Assembly (NCBI RefSeq): GCF_003345355.1
Contig: NZ_QQNB01000002.1
Span: 682,001 to 746,000 of the forward strand
Length of the DNA: 64,000 nt
Source of the DNA: Sphingomonas aracearum
GTDB taxonomy: Bacteria > Pseudomonadota > Alphaproteobacteria > Sphingomonadales > Sphingomonadaceae
Direction of reading: 5' to 3'
Part shown: piece after piece, positions 53,727-62,793 of the stretch
Layout: every line of letters starts with the position of its first letter
Numbering within the stretch: the first letter of the stretch is position 1
Translations under genes and position numbers: made by a program
The notes under the pieces: generated by a model
What the model saw: only the letters and a program-made list of their open reading frames with translations
What the model was told of the DNA's origin: nothing
Database searches by the model: none

Positions 53727-54754
53727 CGATTGAGCCTGTGCTGGAGAAGCGCCCGCAGCCGACGCGCCGCCACCCGGTCGAGCGGCGCCAACGGCCCGCG
53801 CGCCTCGGGGGGCAGATGCGCGGCCGCCTGCTCGGCGGGGCCGAACAGGTAGAAGTCGAACAGCGCCCGCCAGGCCTGCTTCTCGGACATCGGCCGGTCC
53901 CGCAAGCTGAGCAGGCCGTGCAGGAGCGTATTCATCGGCGTGTCCATGAACGCCGGGGCCTCGTTCCACCAGTAATTGACCATGACGTTGAAGGCGTCGA
54001 GCGCCTCCACATTGTGCCACCACATCGCCGGGTAGAAGAGCGCGTCGCCCGGCTCCAGTTCGGCGACCCGGGCGCTTTCCATCGCCTCGGCGAAGCGGGG
54101 AAAACGGTCCATGTCGGGCGCGCGCAGATCGACCAGGCTGACCACCTGCCCGCCCGGCGTCGGCTCGAGCGGACCCGGATACAGGTTGCGCACCTGTTCG
54201 GGCGGAAACAGCGTGAACCGCCGATGCCCGACAAGGCAGCAGGCGATGTTGTTGGTCATGTCGTAATGGGTCGAGGCGATCGTGCGGTTGCCGATCCAGA
54301 TGCTCACCAGCAGGCGATCGGGGTCGAACATCGGATCGCCCAGTGCCAGGTCGTTGGCGGCCCTGAACCCGGGCAGGTAGGTGTCGAGATCGGTGGAGCC
54401 GACGTAGAAAGAGGGCGGCGCCGGATCGTCCCGGTAATCGAGGATGCGATCGAGATAGGCGTCGAGCGCGACACGTGCGGGCTCGAAATTGAGCCGGGTC
54501 AGGGTGTGGTCGTAGAAATACCGCCCGCCGGCTTCGGGCGGCGCGGTGGAGCCGACCACAAGCTGGCCGCGATAGAAGCCCTTCAGATAGGCGACGGCCT
54601 CGTCGGCGGAGCGCGCCCCCGCCGCCACCATCGGCCAGTCGCGCACCACGCCCGTCAGGATCACCGGCTCGCCCGCCGCGACCAGTTCGGCAAACGGCAG
54701 CCGTTCGGGGGATAGCCCCTCCAGGCGCCGCACCGGACGGGGGACCGCCGTCAT
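53723..54754 (-). CDS. cupin-like (JmjC/FIH-type) Fe(II) oxygenase-like protein, locus B
   Basis: 343 residues, paralogue of 17015-18007. Starts with PVILTGVVRDWPMV; triad in STHYDMTNNIACCLVGHRRF (H163, D165) and distal His in AMWWHNVEAL (H247), followed by NVMVNYWWN, a block shared with the locus A protein. The match to FIH-type protein hydroxylases (HxD..N..GxRxxxxxPP) is good. Overlaps SapC stop and halogenase start by ATGA on both sides, so all three are co-translated. Cytosolic; substrate unknown, possibly a peptide or the same target as the halogenase. Confidence 0.85.
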   Translation of the reverse strand: MTAVPRPVRRLEGLSPERLPFAELVAAGEPVILTGVVRDWPMVAAGARSADEAVAYLKGFYRGQLVVGSTAPPEAGGRYFYDHTLTRLNFEPARVALDAYLDRILDYRDDPAPPSFYVGSTDLDTYLPGFRAANDLALGDPMFDPDRLLVSIWIGNRTIASTHYDMTNNIACCLVGHRRFTLFPPEQVRNLYPGPLEPTPGGQVVSLVDLRAPDMDRFPRFAEAMESARVAELEPGDALFYPAMWWHNVEALDAFNVMVNYWWNEAPAFMDTPMNTLLHGLLSLRDRPMSEKQAWRALFDFYLFGPAEQAAAHLPPEARGPLAPLDRVAARRLRALLQHRLNR

Positions 54755-55470
54755 GCGGCCAGCGCGTCCTTGTCGCGCTTCAACGCGGCAAGCCGCCCGA
54801 CATTGGCAAGCGACGCCGCGGCGAGCACCGCCAGTGCCAGGAAACCGTCGCTGTTCAGGCGATGAAGCGTCGCCGCGTCGAGCGAGGCAAGGGCCTGGCG
54901 ATCGACCGCGAACACATCCGCCACCTGATAGCGGCGCCCCTCGCCGACCTCGACATCGAGGTGCACGGGTTGCAGCAGACCCGCTCCGTCCAGTGCCCAT
55001 CCCAGCGCCTGCATCGCCTCCACCCCCTCGTGAACGACGCGCAGCGCGTCCGCCATATGCTCCAGCGCCGGCGCATTGCCGCCATGCGCCAGGAACAGCG
55101 GTTCCCCGCCTCCCCGGCTGGTCCGCGGATGGTCGAGATCGATATGGATGACCGGTTCCGCGCCGGCGCCGGAGCGCTTTGCCTGAAACCCGATCGACAG
55201 CGGGCCGCGGCGCTGCACCGCCGGCACATAGCGCGCCTGCCATCCCGCCGGCGTCAGGAACAGGTTCTCGCGCGCATCGAAGCCCAGCAGCACGGCGGCG
55301 CGAAACCCGTCGCCCTCGCGCCGGAACACGATCGCATAGTCGCGCTGCGCTTCCTCGAACTCGGAAGGGAAGATCGGCAACCGGTTCAGGTCGTCGCCGA
55401 ACTCGGCGCCATGGCCCATGCGAACACCAAGCTCCGCATGATCGACGTTGTTGAGCAGGACCATGAGCAC
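54751..55470 (-). CDS. SapC family protein
   Basis: 239 residues of the SapC family, named after a Campylobacter S-layer-associated protein. Characteristic start VLLNNVDHAELGVR and ALGWALDGAGLLQPV near the C-terminal third; no signal peptide or metal motif. Its function is unknown. In Caulobacter, Xanthomonas and Sphingomonas it regularly lies between a TonB receptor and the cupin-like or halogenase genes. The GTG at 55470 is preceded by AAGG; the ATG at 55464 is the alternative. The stop overlaps the cupin-like start (ATGA). Confidence 0.9.
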   Translation of the reverse strand: MLMVLLNNVDHAELGVRMGHGAEFGDDLNRLPIFPSEFEEAQRDYAIVFRREGDGFRAAVLLGFDARENLFLTPAGWQARYVPAVQRRGPLSIGFQAKRSGAGAEPVIHIDLDHPRTSRGGGEPLFLAHGGNAPALEHMADALRVVHEGVEAMQALGWALDGAGLLQPVHLDVEVGEGRRYQVADVFAVDRQALASLDAATLHRLNSDGFLALAVLAAASLANVGRLAALKRDKDALAA

Positions 55471-55582
55471 CGGAGCCTTGTGGTATCCTGGCGCAACGCG
55501 AGGGCGTCGGCGCCAGCTTCAGAAGGAGGCTATCGGCTGGCCGGGATCGTCGCAAGCGCCCCGGCCAGCCCGACAAGGGCCA

Positions 55583-58500
55583 TCAGAAGCGATAGCGCGC
55601 GCCCAGCAGGAAGCGGGATCCAATCTCCTGCTCGAACCAGATGCTGTTCGTCTGGCGCGAATAGGTCTTCAGGGTCTCCTTGGTCAGGTTGATGCCCTCC
55701 GCCGTGATCGCGATCCTCGGCGTGATGTCGTAGCTGATGTTGAGATCGAGCTGGCCGAACGGCGCCACGAACGTCGGGTTGCGCGCCACGTCGCCGCGGT
55801 TGGCGCTCGCCAGGAACTTGGACCGCCAGTTATAGGCAAGGCGGGCCGAGATGCCGGACTTGTCGTAGATCAAGGTGGCGTTGGCGGTATCGCTCAGCCC
55901 CTGCAGCGCGAACTGCGTCACGCCGGGCGTGGCGCCCACGTCGAAGCCGATATCGCCTTCCACATGGGTATAGGCACCCGAGACACCGAAGCCGGTGCCG
56001 CCGAGGAAATATTGTCCGGCGACCTCGAAGCCGTAGATCTGCGCGCTCTTGTTGTTGATCGGCCTGGTCACCTGGTAGCTGAAGAACGGATCGCCCGCAT
56101 TGCCGGTGATGTTGTACTGGTTGGCGATGGCCGTCTGGAACGGTCCGATGTTGCTCAGGTTGGCCGCATAGGTCGCCTGAGCCGCCGCGGCCGACGGCGA
56201 GTTGGCGATCAATGCCGTCATCGTGAACAGGCTCGCTTCGTCGATGGGCACGCCCAGCGCCCGCAGCGCCTCGACAGCGGCGCCGGAGCGCGTGCCGGCC
56301 GCCCCGGAGCTCGGATCGCGCAAACCGAAGATCGTCTCCGACGTGGTGTTGTTGCCGATGAAGTTCTGCACCCGCTTGTCGAACAGGCCGATTGAGAAAT
56401 AGCTGTCCTTCTTGAAATACCATTCCAGCGACAGGTCGATATTGTCGGAGATCAGCGGCTGGAGGTTCGAGTTGCCGAAGTTGGCGGTCGGCTGGCTGTT
56501 GCCGAAGAAGGTCGGGCGGTTGGGTGCGCCCACGCTCGTGACCGCGAACAGGTTGTCATAGGTCGGCCGCGCGATGGTCTTGCCGAAGGAAAAGCGGCCG
56601 ATCAGGTTTTCCGACAGGTTCACCTGGAAATCCATCGCGGGCAGCAGATTGTCGTAGCTGCCGGTGTTGCGGTACGCCTGGGTTCCCGAGGTCTGCAGCG
56701 CGAAGTCGTTGTCGCTCTGCCACTCCACGGCACTCGGCAGCGCAAACAGCGACGAGGCGGTGACGTCGGTATGCTCGTAGCGCAGGCCCGCGACCAGCCC
56801 GGCATCCAGCCCGGCGAACTGCCCCTTCCACGACACCTGGCCGTACACCGCCCAGATCTTCTCGCGCACCGTGTCGTTGCTGTCGGACAGCACGCTGGGC
56901 GTCGCGTTGTAGAGGCTGGACAGGCCCGAATAGAGGCGCGTCGCATCGGTGCGGAACGCGATCAGCTCCGGCCCTTCGGCCTGCGGATCGTAATGGTTGA
57001 ACTTGCACAGCAGGCAGAATTGCTGGAGCCCGCCGACCGCCGCGTCCGCGTCGCCGGGACGCGCGGCGCTCCAGTCGCCCAGGATCGCGCGCGTGGTTGT
57101 CGTGCGCGCATTGGTTTCGGCATCGCGATAGTTGCCGCCGAAATCGAAGCGGCTGCCGCCACCGAAGTCCCAGCCGGCATCGGCGCGGATTTCCTTCACC
57201 TTCTGCCGCTGGCTGCCGGTGAAGTTGTTGGACACGGTGCTGCCCACGTCGCCGCTGTCGAACACGCCGTTTTTGTTGCCGTTCACGCTGTCGTCGAACG
57301 TCCAGTTGGCGACGGGAAAGCCGCTGCTCCAGTCGAGGCTGTGCTCCGCCACGACATTGGCAGCAAGGCCGACCGCGGTCTGGCTCATGCCGAGCGGATT
57401 GTTCGGCGTGCTGGCCGCCTTGCTGTAATGGCCGTCGACCGAGACGGTGAAACGGTCGGTCACCTCCCATTTTCCGTTGAGGCCATAATCCTGCAGCGTG
57501 TTCTTCTGCGCGCGATACTGGTTCTCGAACGCGATATCCTTGGGGCCGCCGGGATTGCCGTTCAGGCCGTTGTTGGTTTCATGCGTATAGTCGGCGGTGA
57601 CCACGCCGTCGTCGGGATCGCTGAAACGCACCTCGTCGAACGGATGGGAGAACCAGATCGAGCTGTTCGACCGCCGTTCCTTGGCGGTCTGGCGCGCATA
57701 CAAGGCGTCCGCGGTGAAGGTCAGGCCGTCGGTGGGCCTGAACTGCACCACCGCCTGCCCATTGATGCGCTCACGGTTGTTTTCGGAGAAATGGTAACGG
57801 TTGTCCGAGTCCGGATAGGACACCAGGGTGCTGCCGTCCTGGGGCCGGTTGCCGATCGTCGCGCCCGGCTTCACGAGCGACGGATCGTTCAGGAACTCGT
57901 CCAGCGTGCGCACCGCCCAGCCATTGGCGGTGGCGCTGGTGGTCGAGAAGTTGCGCTTCTGGTAGCTGCCGTACAGCGCGACGCCGAACGTCTCGGCGGG
58001 ATTCGCCCAGGAAAGCAGTCCCGTGACCTCGGGCGTGACCTTGTCGCCGCAGCTCAGGCAGTCCTCGACGCTCGTCTCGTAATCGGCCTTCACGCCGATG
58101 CTGCCGGTGAGCCCGGTCGAGCGCGCATCCAGCGGGCGGCGGGTGACGATGTTGATCGCCGCGCCGATGCCGCCGCTGGGGATCGCCGCGCGGGCGGTCT
58201 TGTAGACCTCCAGCGTCTTCACGCCTTCGGACGACAGGTTGGAAAAGTCGAACGAGCGGCCATTACCGGCCGCGGGATTGTCGCTGCCCACCACCTGGAC
58301 GAGCGAGGTCGCCAGCGTGCGGCCGTTCAGCGTCACCAGGTTGAAATCGGGTCCGAAGCCGCGGACGGTGACCTGCTGGCCCTCGCCGTTGACGCGGTTG
58401 ATCGACACGCCGGTGATGCGCTGGAGCGATTCCGCCAGGTTCGTATCCGGGAACTTGCCGATATCCTCGGCCGAGATCGCATCCACCACGCCGAACGACT

Positions 58501-58777
58501 CGCGCTTGATCGCGATCGATCGTTCCAGGGAGGCGCGAACGCCGGTGACTACGATGTCATCGGATTGCGCATCAGGAACCGCGTTGGTCGCGGCAGCGCC
58601 CGTTTCCGCCTGCCGCCCCGGTGCCGTGTCGGCCTGCGGCGTTCCCTGCTGCGGATCGGCCGCCCCCGTCGGGGCCGCCACCTGCGCCGTCGCGACCGTC
58701 GGTGCGGCCATGCCGGCGGCGAGCGCCAGGCCGGAAACAGAGCGCACCAGCGCACGCGATAGTGTGAGACCCCGCAT
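55583..58777 (-). CDS. TonB-dependent receptor of locus B (Xanthomonas/Caulobacter sugar type)
   Basis: 1064 residues. Signal peptide to about residue 32, TonB box DDIVVTGVRASLERSIAIKR, the plug sequence AISAEDIGKFPDTNLAESLQRITGVSI-type (TIGR01782 family hallmark) with VRGFGPDFNLVTLNGR, and a barrel ending FLLGARYRF. Receptors of this type import oligosaccharides in energy-dependent fashion. First gene of the receptor - SapC - cupin - halogenase operon; 112 bases separate it from SapC. Divergent from the GH3 gene with two operators between. Confidence 0.95.
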   Translation of the reverse strand: MRGLTLSRALVRSVSGLALAAGMAAPTVATAQVAAPTGAADPQQGTPQADTAPGRQAETGAAATNAVPDAQSDDIVVTGVRASLERSIAIKRESFGVVDAISAEDIGKFPDTNLAESLQRITGVSINRVNGEGQQVTVRGFGPDFNLVTLNGRTLATSLVQVVGSDNPAAGNGRSFDFSNLSSEGVKTLEVYKTARAAIPSGGIGAAINIVTRRPLDARSTGLTGSIGVKADYETSVEDCLSCGDKVTPEVTGLLSWANPAETFGVALYGSYQKRNFSTTSATANGWAVRTLDEFLNDPSLVKPGATIGNRPQDGSTLVSYPDSDNRYHFSENNRERINGQAVVQFRPTDGLTFTADALYARQTAKERRSNSSIWFSHPFDEVRFSDPDDGVVTADYTHETNNGLNGNPGGPKDIAFENQYRAQKNTLQDYGLNGKWEVTDRFTVSVDGHYSKAASTPNNPLGMSQTAVGLAANVVAEHSLDWSSGFPVANWTFDDSVNGNKNGVFDSGDVGSTVSNNFTGSQRQKVKEIRADAGWDFGGGSRFDFGGNYRDAETNARTTTTRAILGDWSAARPGDADAAVGGLQQFCLLCKFNHYDPQAEGPELIAFRTDATRLYSGLSSLYNATPSVLSDSNDTVREKIWAVYGQVSWKGQFAGLDAGLVAGLRYEHTDVTASSLFALPSAVEWQSDNDFALQTSGTQAYRNTGSYDNLLPAMDFQVNLSENLIGRFSFGKTIARPTYDNLFAVTSVGAPNRPTFFGNSQPTANFGNSNLQPLISDNIDLSLEWYFKKDSYFSIGLFDKRVQNFIGNNTTSETIFGLRDPSSGAAGTRSGAAVEALRALGVPIDEASLFTMTALIANSPSAAAAQATYAANLSNIGPFQTAIANQYNITGNAGDPFFSYQVTRPINNKSAQIYGFEVAGQYFLGGTGFGVSGAYTHVEGDIGFDVGATPGVTQFALQGLSDTANATLIYDKSGISARLAYNWRSKFLASANRGDVARNPTFVAPFGQLDLNISYDITPRIAITAEGINLTKETLKTYSRQTNSIWFEQEIGSRFLLGARYRF

Positions 58778-58854
58778 TCATCCCTCCCGTTCGGCAAAGC
58801 CGCGTCGTTTATTGCTGCGGTGTGTCCCCGCTGATGCCTCTTGCTATACCTTCA

Positions 58855-58866
58855 GACATCGATGTC
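58855..58866. promoter_or_regulatory. LacI-type operator B1
   Basis: Perfect 12-base palindrome GACATCGATGTC, 78 bases before the TonB receptor start on the minus strand. The minus strand reads GTTGACATCGATGTC, so the operator overlaps a TTGACA that could be a -35 element. Same word as B2 at 58966. Confidence 0.8.
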
Positions 58867-58965
58867 AACGCACATTCTGCCGTGTAGGCCAAGGCTTTCC
58901 GGCCGCCACCTCCCGCGCCGGAGATTGCGGCAGCCTTCCGGCACTTGACGGAACGGCGTACAGCC

Positions 58966-58977
58966 GACATCGATGTC
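58966..58977. promoter_or_regulatory. LacI-type operator B2
   Basis: Second perfect copy of GACATCGATGTC, 30 bases before the GH3 ATG, about where the -10 region or transcription start of the GH3 gene would be (TTGACG at 58944 is a possible -35). B1 and B2 are 111 bases apart, about ten helical turns, so a repressor could loop across the divergent promoters. Confidence 0.8.
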
Positions 58978-59006
58978 ACAAAGAACATGATCGTGGGCGG
59001 GAGCGG

Positions 59007-61478
59007 ATGGGTATGTCATTCATGATTCGGGCGCTGGGCAGCGCGGCGTTGCTGGCACTCGCGGCCGGCACGGCGGCGCAGACCTCGCCTTCCGCCCCGG
59101 CCGAGCCCTCCGGCACCGCCCATCCCGACGCCTGGCCCCCACAAAAATCGCCCGTTCGCCTGAACAAGCAGATCGAGGCCCGGATCACCGATCTGCTGGC
59201 GCGCATGTCGCTGGAACAGAAGGTCGGCCAGGTGGTGCAGGGCGACATCGCCTCGATCACGCCGGAGGATGTGCGCCGTTATCATCTCGGCTCCGTCTTC
59301 AACGGCGGCAATTCCGATCCCGGCGGGCGGTACAACGCGCCCGCCGCCGATTGGCTGGCGCTGGCCGACGCCTTCTGGACCGCGTCCACCAATGACGACC
59401 CCGCCCTGCCCCGCATTCCCGCCATCTGGGGCATCGACGCGGTGCACGGACATTCCAACGTCGTCGGCGCCACGCTTTTCCCGCACAACATCGCCCTGGG
59501 CGCGACCCGCGATCCGGCGCTGATGCGTCGCATCGGCGAGATCACCGCGCTGGAAATGCGCGTGACCGGCATCGACTGGACGTTTGCCCCGACCATCGCG
59601 GTGGTGCGCGACGATCGCTGGGGCCGCAGCTACGAGGGCTTTGGCGAGGATCCGGCGATCGCCACCAGCTATGCCGGCCCGCTGGTGGAGGGGCTGCAGG
59701 GTCGGATCGGCGCGCGCGACTGGCTGCAGGGCGGCCACGTCATCGCCACGGCCAAGCACTTCCTGGGCGACGGCGGCACCGACCACGGCAAGGACCAGGG
59801 CGACACGCGCATGGGCGAGGCGCAGCTGCGCACCCTGTTCGCGGGGCCGTATCAGGCGGCGCTGAAGGCCGGCGTGCAGTCGGTCATGGCCAGCTTCTCC
59901 AGCTGGAACGGCAGCAAGATCACCGGCAATTCGAGCCTGCTCACCGGTGTGCTGAAGAAGCGTTGGAGCTTTGACGGCTTTGTCGTGGGCGACTGGAACG
60001 CGCACGGCCAGATCCCGGGCTGCACCACCACCAACTGCCCGCAAGCGATCAATGCGGGCCTCGACATCTACATGGCGCCCGACAGCTGGAAGGGCATCTG
60101 GCAGTCGACGCTGGCCGGCGTGAAATCGGGCGCGATCCCGATGGCGCGGCTGGACGAGGCGGTGCGCCGCGTGCTGCGGGTCAAGTTTCGGGCCGGCGTG
60201 TTCGAGGCACCCAGGCCGTCCGCCCGCCCCTTTGCCGGCCGCTACGACCTGCTCGGCGCGGCCGATCACCGCGCGGTGGCACGCCGGGCGGTGCAGGAAT
60301 CGCTGGTGTTGCTCAAGAATTCGGGCTCGCTGCTGCCGCTCAAGCCCGGTGCCCGCATCCTGGTGGCCGGCGATGGCGCGGACAACATCGCCAAGCAGGC
60401 CGGCGGATGGACCCTGTCGTGGCAGGGAACGGGCACGACACCGGCCGATTTCCCCAACGCCACCTCCATCTGGCGCGGCATCGACGCGGCAGTGCGGGCG
60501 GCAGGCGGAACCGCGACGCTGAGCGTGGACGGTCGCATGACGGCCAGGCCGGACGCCGCCATCGTGGTCTTCGGCGAGGATCCGTATGCCGAGTTCCAGG
60601 GCGACAAGGCCGATGTCGCCTTTGACGACCCGGCGACCGTCGACAACCTGGCGACGATGAAGCGGCTGAAGGCAGCGGGCGTTCCGGTGGTGGCGGTGTT
60701 CCTGTCGGGCCGTCCCTTGTGGGTGAACCCCTATCTCAACGCCGCCGACGCCTTTGTCGCCGCCTGGCTGCCGGGATCGGAAGGTGCAGGCGTCGCCGAT
60801 GTCCTGTTCGGCAAGCAGGAGTTTCGCGGCACGCTCCCCTTCAGCTGGCCCAAACGCTCGGACCAGACGCCGCTGAACGTTGGGGATCCGGGCTACGACC
60901 CGCTGTTCGCTTATGGCTATGGCTTGAAGGCGAAGGACAAGGGCGAACTCGCGCCCTTGCCCGAGGTGCGCGCGAATGCCGGCGGAGACCGGAACACGCT
61001 GTTCGCGCGCGGCAAGCCGACCGCGGGACGCCGGCTGCTGATCGGGGCGCCGGACGATCTGCGTGCCAATCCCGGCCCCGATCTCATCTCCGCACGCGCC
61101 GCAGACCGTGCGGGGCAGGAGGATTCGGTGCGGCTGACCTGGACCGGGCGCGGGCAGGCCAGCGCCGCCCTGGTCGGCGAGCCGGTGGACCTCACGCGCG
61201 AAGCCAATGGCGAGGTCGCGCTGATCGTATCGCTGCGCGTGGATGGGGCGCCCACCGCTCTCGTCACGCTGAACGATGTGCCCGTCACCGACCGGGTGCG
61301 GCACCAGGCGGCGGTCGGTGGCTGGGGGGAGATCGCGGTGCCACTGCGCTGTCTTTCGCCGGCGGAGCTATCCCGGGTCACCAGGCCGTTCGTCCTGTCA
61401 ACGGCAGGCGCCCTGGACCTGACCATTTCCGCGGTCCGTTTCGGGTCGCCCGCCACCGGCGCGGCGAGTTGCTCCTGA
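59007..61478 (+). CDS. GH3 glucan beta-glucosidase/exoglucanase (ExoP-like)
   Basis: 823 residues, secreted. Signal peptide to about residue 24 (ALAAGTAAQ); GH3 barrel with VIATAKHFLGDGGTDHGKDQGD (KHF at 250-252) and the nucleophile in GFVVGDWNAHG (D329); alpha/beta sandwich domain with SLVLLKNSGSLLPL; and a C-terminal domain of about 150 residues (LIGAPDDLRANPGPDL onward) like the galactose-binding domain of ExoP-type exo-1,3/1,4-beta-glucanases. The GDW.AHGQIPGC block is typical of plant/bacterial exo-beta-glucanases. GGGAG lies before ATG 59007; the open frame further upstream is antisense to the receptor gene. Confidence 0.95.
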   Translation: MGMSFMIRALGSAALLALAAGTAAQTSPSAPAEPSGTAHPDAWPPQKSPVRLNKQIEARITDLLARMSLEQKVGQVVQGDIASITPEDVRRYHLGSVFNGGNSDPGGRYNAPAADWLALADAFWTASTNDDPALPRIPAIWGIDAVHGHSNVVGATLFPHNIALGATRDPALMRRIGEITALEMRVTGIDWTFAPTIAVVRDDRWGRSYEGFGEDPAIATSYAGPLVEGLQGRIGARDWLQGGHVIATAKHFLGDGGTDHGKDQGDTRMGEAQLRTLFAGPYQAALKAGVQSVMASFSSWNGSKITGNSSLLTGVLKKRWSFDGFVVGDWNAHGQIPGCTTTNCPQAINAGLDIYMAPDSWKGIWQSTLAGVKSGAIPMARLDEAVRRVLRVKFRAGVFEAPRPSARPFAGRYDLLGAADHRAVARRAVQESLVLLKNSGSLLPLKPGARILVAGDGADNIAKQAGGWTLSWQGTGTTPADFPNATSIWRGIDAAVRAAGGTATLSVDGRMTARPDAAIVVFGEDPYAEFQGDKADVAFDDPATVDNLATMKRLKAAGVPVVAVFLSGRPLWVNPYLNAADAFVAAWLPGSEGAGVADVLFGKQEFRGTLPFSWPKRSDQTPLNVGDPGYDPLFAYGYGLKAKDKGELAPLPEVRANAGGDRNTLFARGKPTAGRRLLIGAPDDLRANPGPDLISARAADRAGQEDSVRLTWTGRGQASAALVGEPVDLTREANGEVALIVSLRVDGAPTALVTLNDVPVTDRVRHQAAVGGWGEIAVPLRCLSPAELSRVTRPFVLSTAGALDLTISAVRFGSPATGAASCS

Positions 61479-61660
61479 CCGGAGGATCGGCCCTGGCAGG
61501 TCGAGCTCCTGCTTGTTGACCCGAAGCGCACGCCCTAGGCTGACGGGATGATGTTCGATCCAGCCTCCCGCGTCCGGCGCCTCCCCTGGTGTGCGCGGGG
61601 AGCCGGTCGCCGGCCGCTCGCTGCTGCGCCCGGGCAGGGCTGCGATCGTGGGCCGGCTGC

Positions 61661-62680
61661 GTGAGCACGGTCACCATCAAGGACGTCGCCGCGCGTGCCG
61701 GCGTGTCGCCCAAGACCGTGTCGCGGGTCATCAACGGCGAAGAACATGTGCGCCCCGCCGTGCGCGAGGCGGTGATGAAGGTGGTGACCGAGCTCGCCTA
61801 CCGGCCCAACGCCTTTGCGCGCGGGCTGTCGAGCGCGCGCTCCTTTCTGGTCGGCCTGTTCTTCGACCAGCCGTCCACCGGCTATGCCGCCGATCTGCAA
61901 CGCGGGGCGATCGTGCGCTGCCGTGAGCTGAGCCATCACCTGATCGTCGAGCCTGTCGATCGCTCCCTGCCCGACTGGATGGCGAAGCTCGCCGCCACCT
62001 TGCAGGAGCTGCGCCTGGCCGGCGTGATCCTGACGCCGCCGATCTGCGACTGGCCCGATCTGCTCGATCTGCTTGAGGAGCATGACGTGCCGGTGGTGCG
62101 CATCGCCCCCGGACAGGCGCTGGAGCGCACGCCCTACGTCCGCATGGACGACCGCGCCGCCGCGCGCGAGCTGACCGACCACCTGCTCGGCCTGGGACAT
62201 CGCGATATCGCCTTTATCCGCGGCAATCCGACGCACAGCGCGGCCGTCGCGCGCTGGGAAGGGTTTTCGGACGCGATGCGCGCGGCGGGGATCGCGGTGC
62301 CCGCCCGCCGGGTGATGCAGGGCGATTTCAGCTTCCGCACCGGCCTGGCCGCGGCGGAGGCGCTGTTGGGCAGCGGCGACATCCCGACCGCGATCTTCGC
62401 GTGCAACGACGAGATGGCGCTGGCCACGCTCGTGGTGGCGATGCGCCATGGCATCGCCGTGCCGCAGCAGCTGTCGATCACCGGCTTCGACGATGCAGAG
62501 ATCGCGCGCATCGCCTGGCCGCAGCTGACCACCGTGCGGCAACCGAACCCCGAAATGGCCGCCGCCGCGATCAGCATGCTGGTGGGCGGAGGCGGCTCTG
62601 CGCCCGGCCCCATCGAGCTTCCTTATTCCCTTGTCGTGCGCGACAGTTCGGGGCCGCCGCCGCCGCAAGCGACAGAATAG
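61661..62680 (+). CDS. LacI-family transcriptional regulator of locus B
   Basis: 339 residues from GTG 61661 (MSTVTIKDVAARAGVS). HTH VTIKDVAARAGVSPKTVSRV at 4-23, hinge VMKVVTELAYRPNAFARGLSS, sugar domain with TAIFACNDEMALATLVVAM and LSITGFDDAEIARI. The open frame back to 61589 has no family similarity, but no clear ribosome site supports any start. Probably binds GACATCGATGTC at 58855, 58966 and 62714. Paralogue of the regulator at 15188-16234. Follows the GH3 gene by 182 bases. Confidence 0.93.
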   Translation: MSTVTIKDVAARAGVSPKTVSRVINGEEHVRPAVREAVMKVVTELAYRPNAFARGLSSARSFLVGLFFDQPSTGYAADLQRGAIVRCRELSHHLIVEPVDRSLPDWMAKLAATLQELRLAGVILTPPICDWPDLLDLLEEHDVPVVRIAPGQALERTPYVRMDDRAAARELTDHLLGLGHRDIAFIRGNPTHSAAVARWEGFSDAMRAAGIAVPARRVMQGDFSFRTGLAAAEALLGSGDIPTAIFACNDEMALATLVVAMRHGIAVPQQLSITGFDDAEIARIAWPQLTTVRQPNPEMAAAAISMLVGGGGSAPGPIELPYSLVVRDSSGPPPPQATE

Positions 62681-62712
62681 TTCCATCCTCATCCGAACCA
62701 GCCGTCTTGTGT

Positions 62713-62725
62713 TGACATCGTTGTC
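62713..62725 (+). promoter_or_regulatory. LacI-type operator B3 before the permease gene
   Basis: GACATCGTTGTC (62714-62725) matches B1/B2 at 11 of 12 positions and overlaps a perfect -35 hexamer TTGACA (62713-62718). It lies 80 bases before the GTG of the permease, where a repressor would block RNA polymerase. Confidence 0.75.
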
Positions 62726-62793
62726 ACGATCCGGCTTGCTGAAGCCGACCGGCGCCGCTGCAACAGCGACAGACCGGAAGCGGGGAGAGATAG

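Noticed and set aside
58239..59006. Open frame extending the locus B GH3 gene about 250 codons upstream
   Set aside because: Runs antisense through the TonB receptor start and both operators; the signal peptide begins at 59007.
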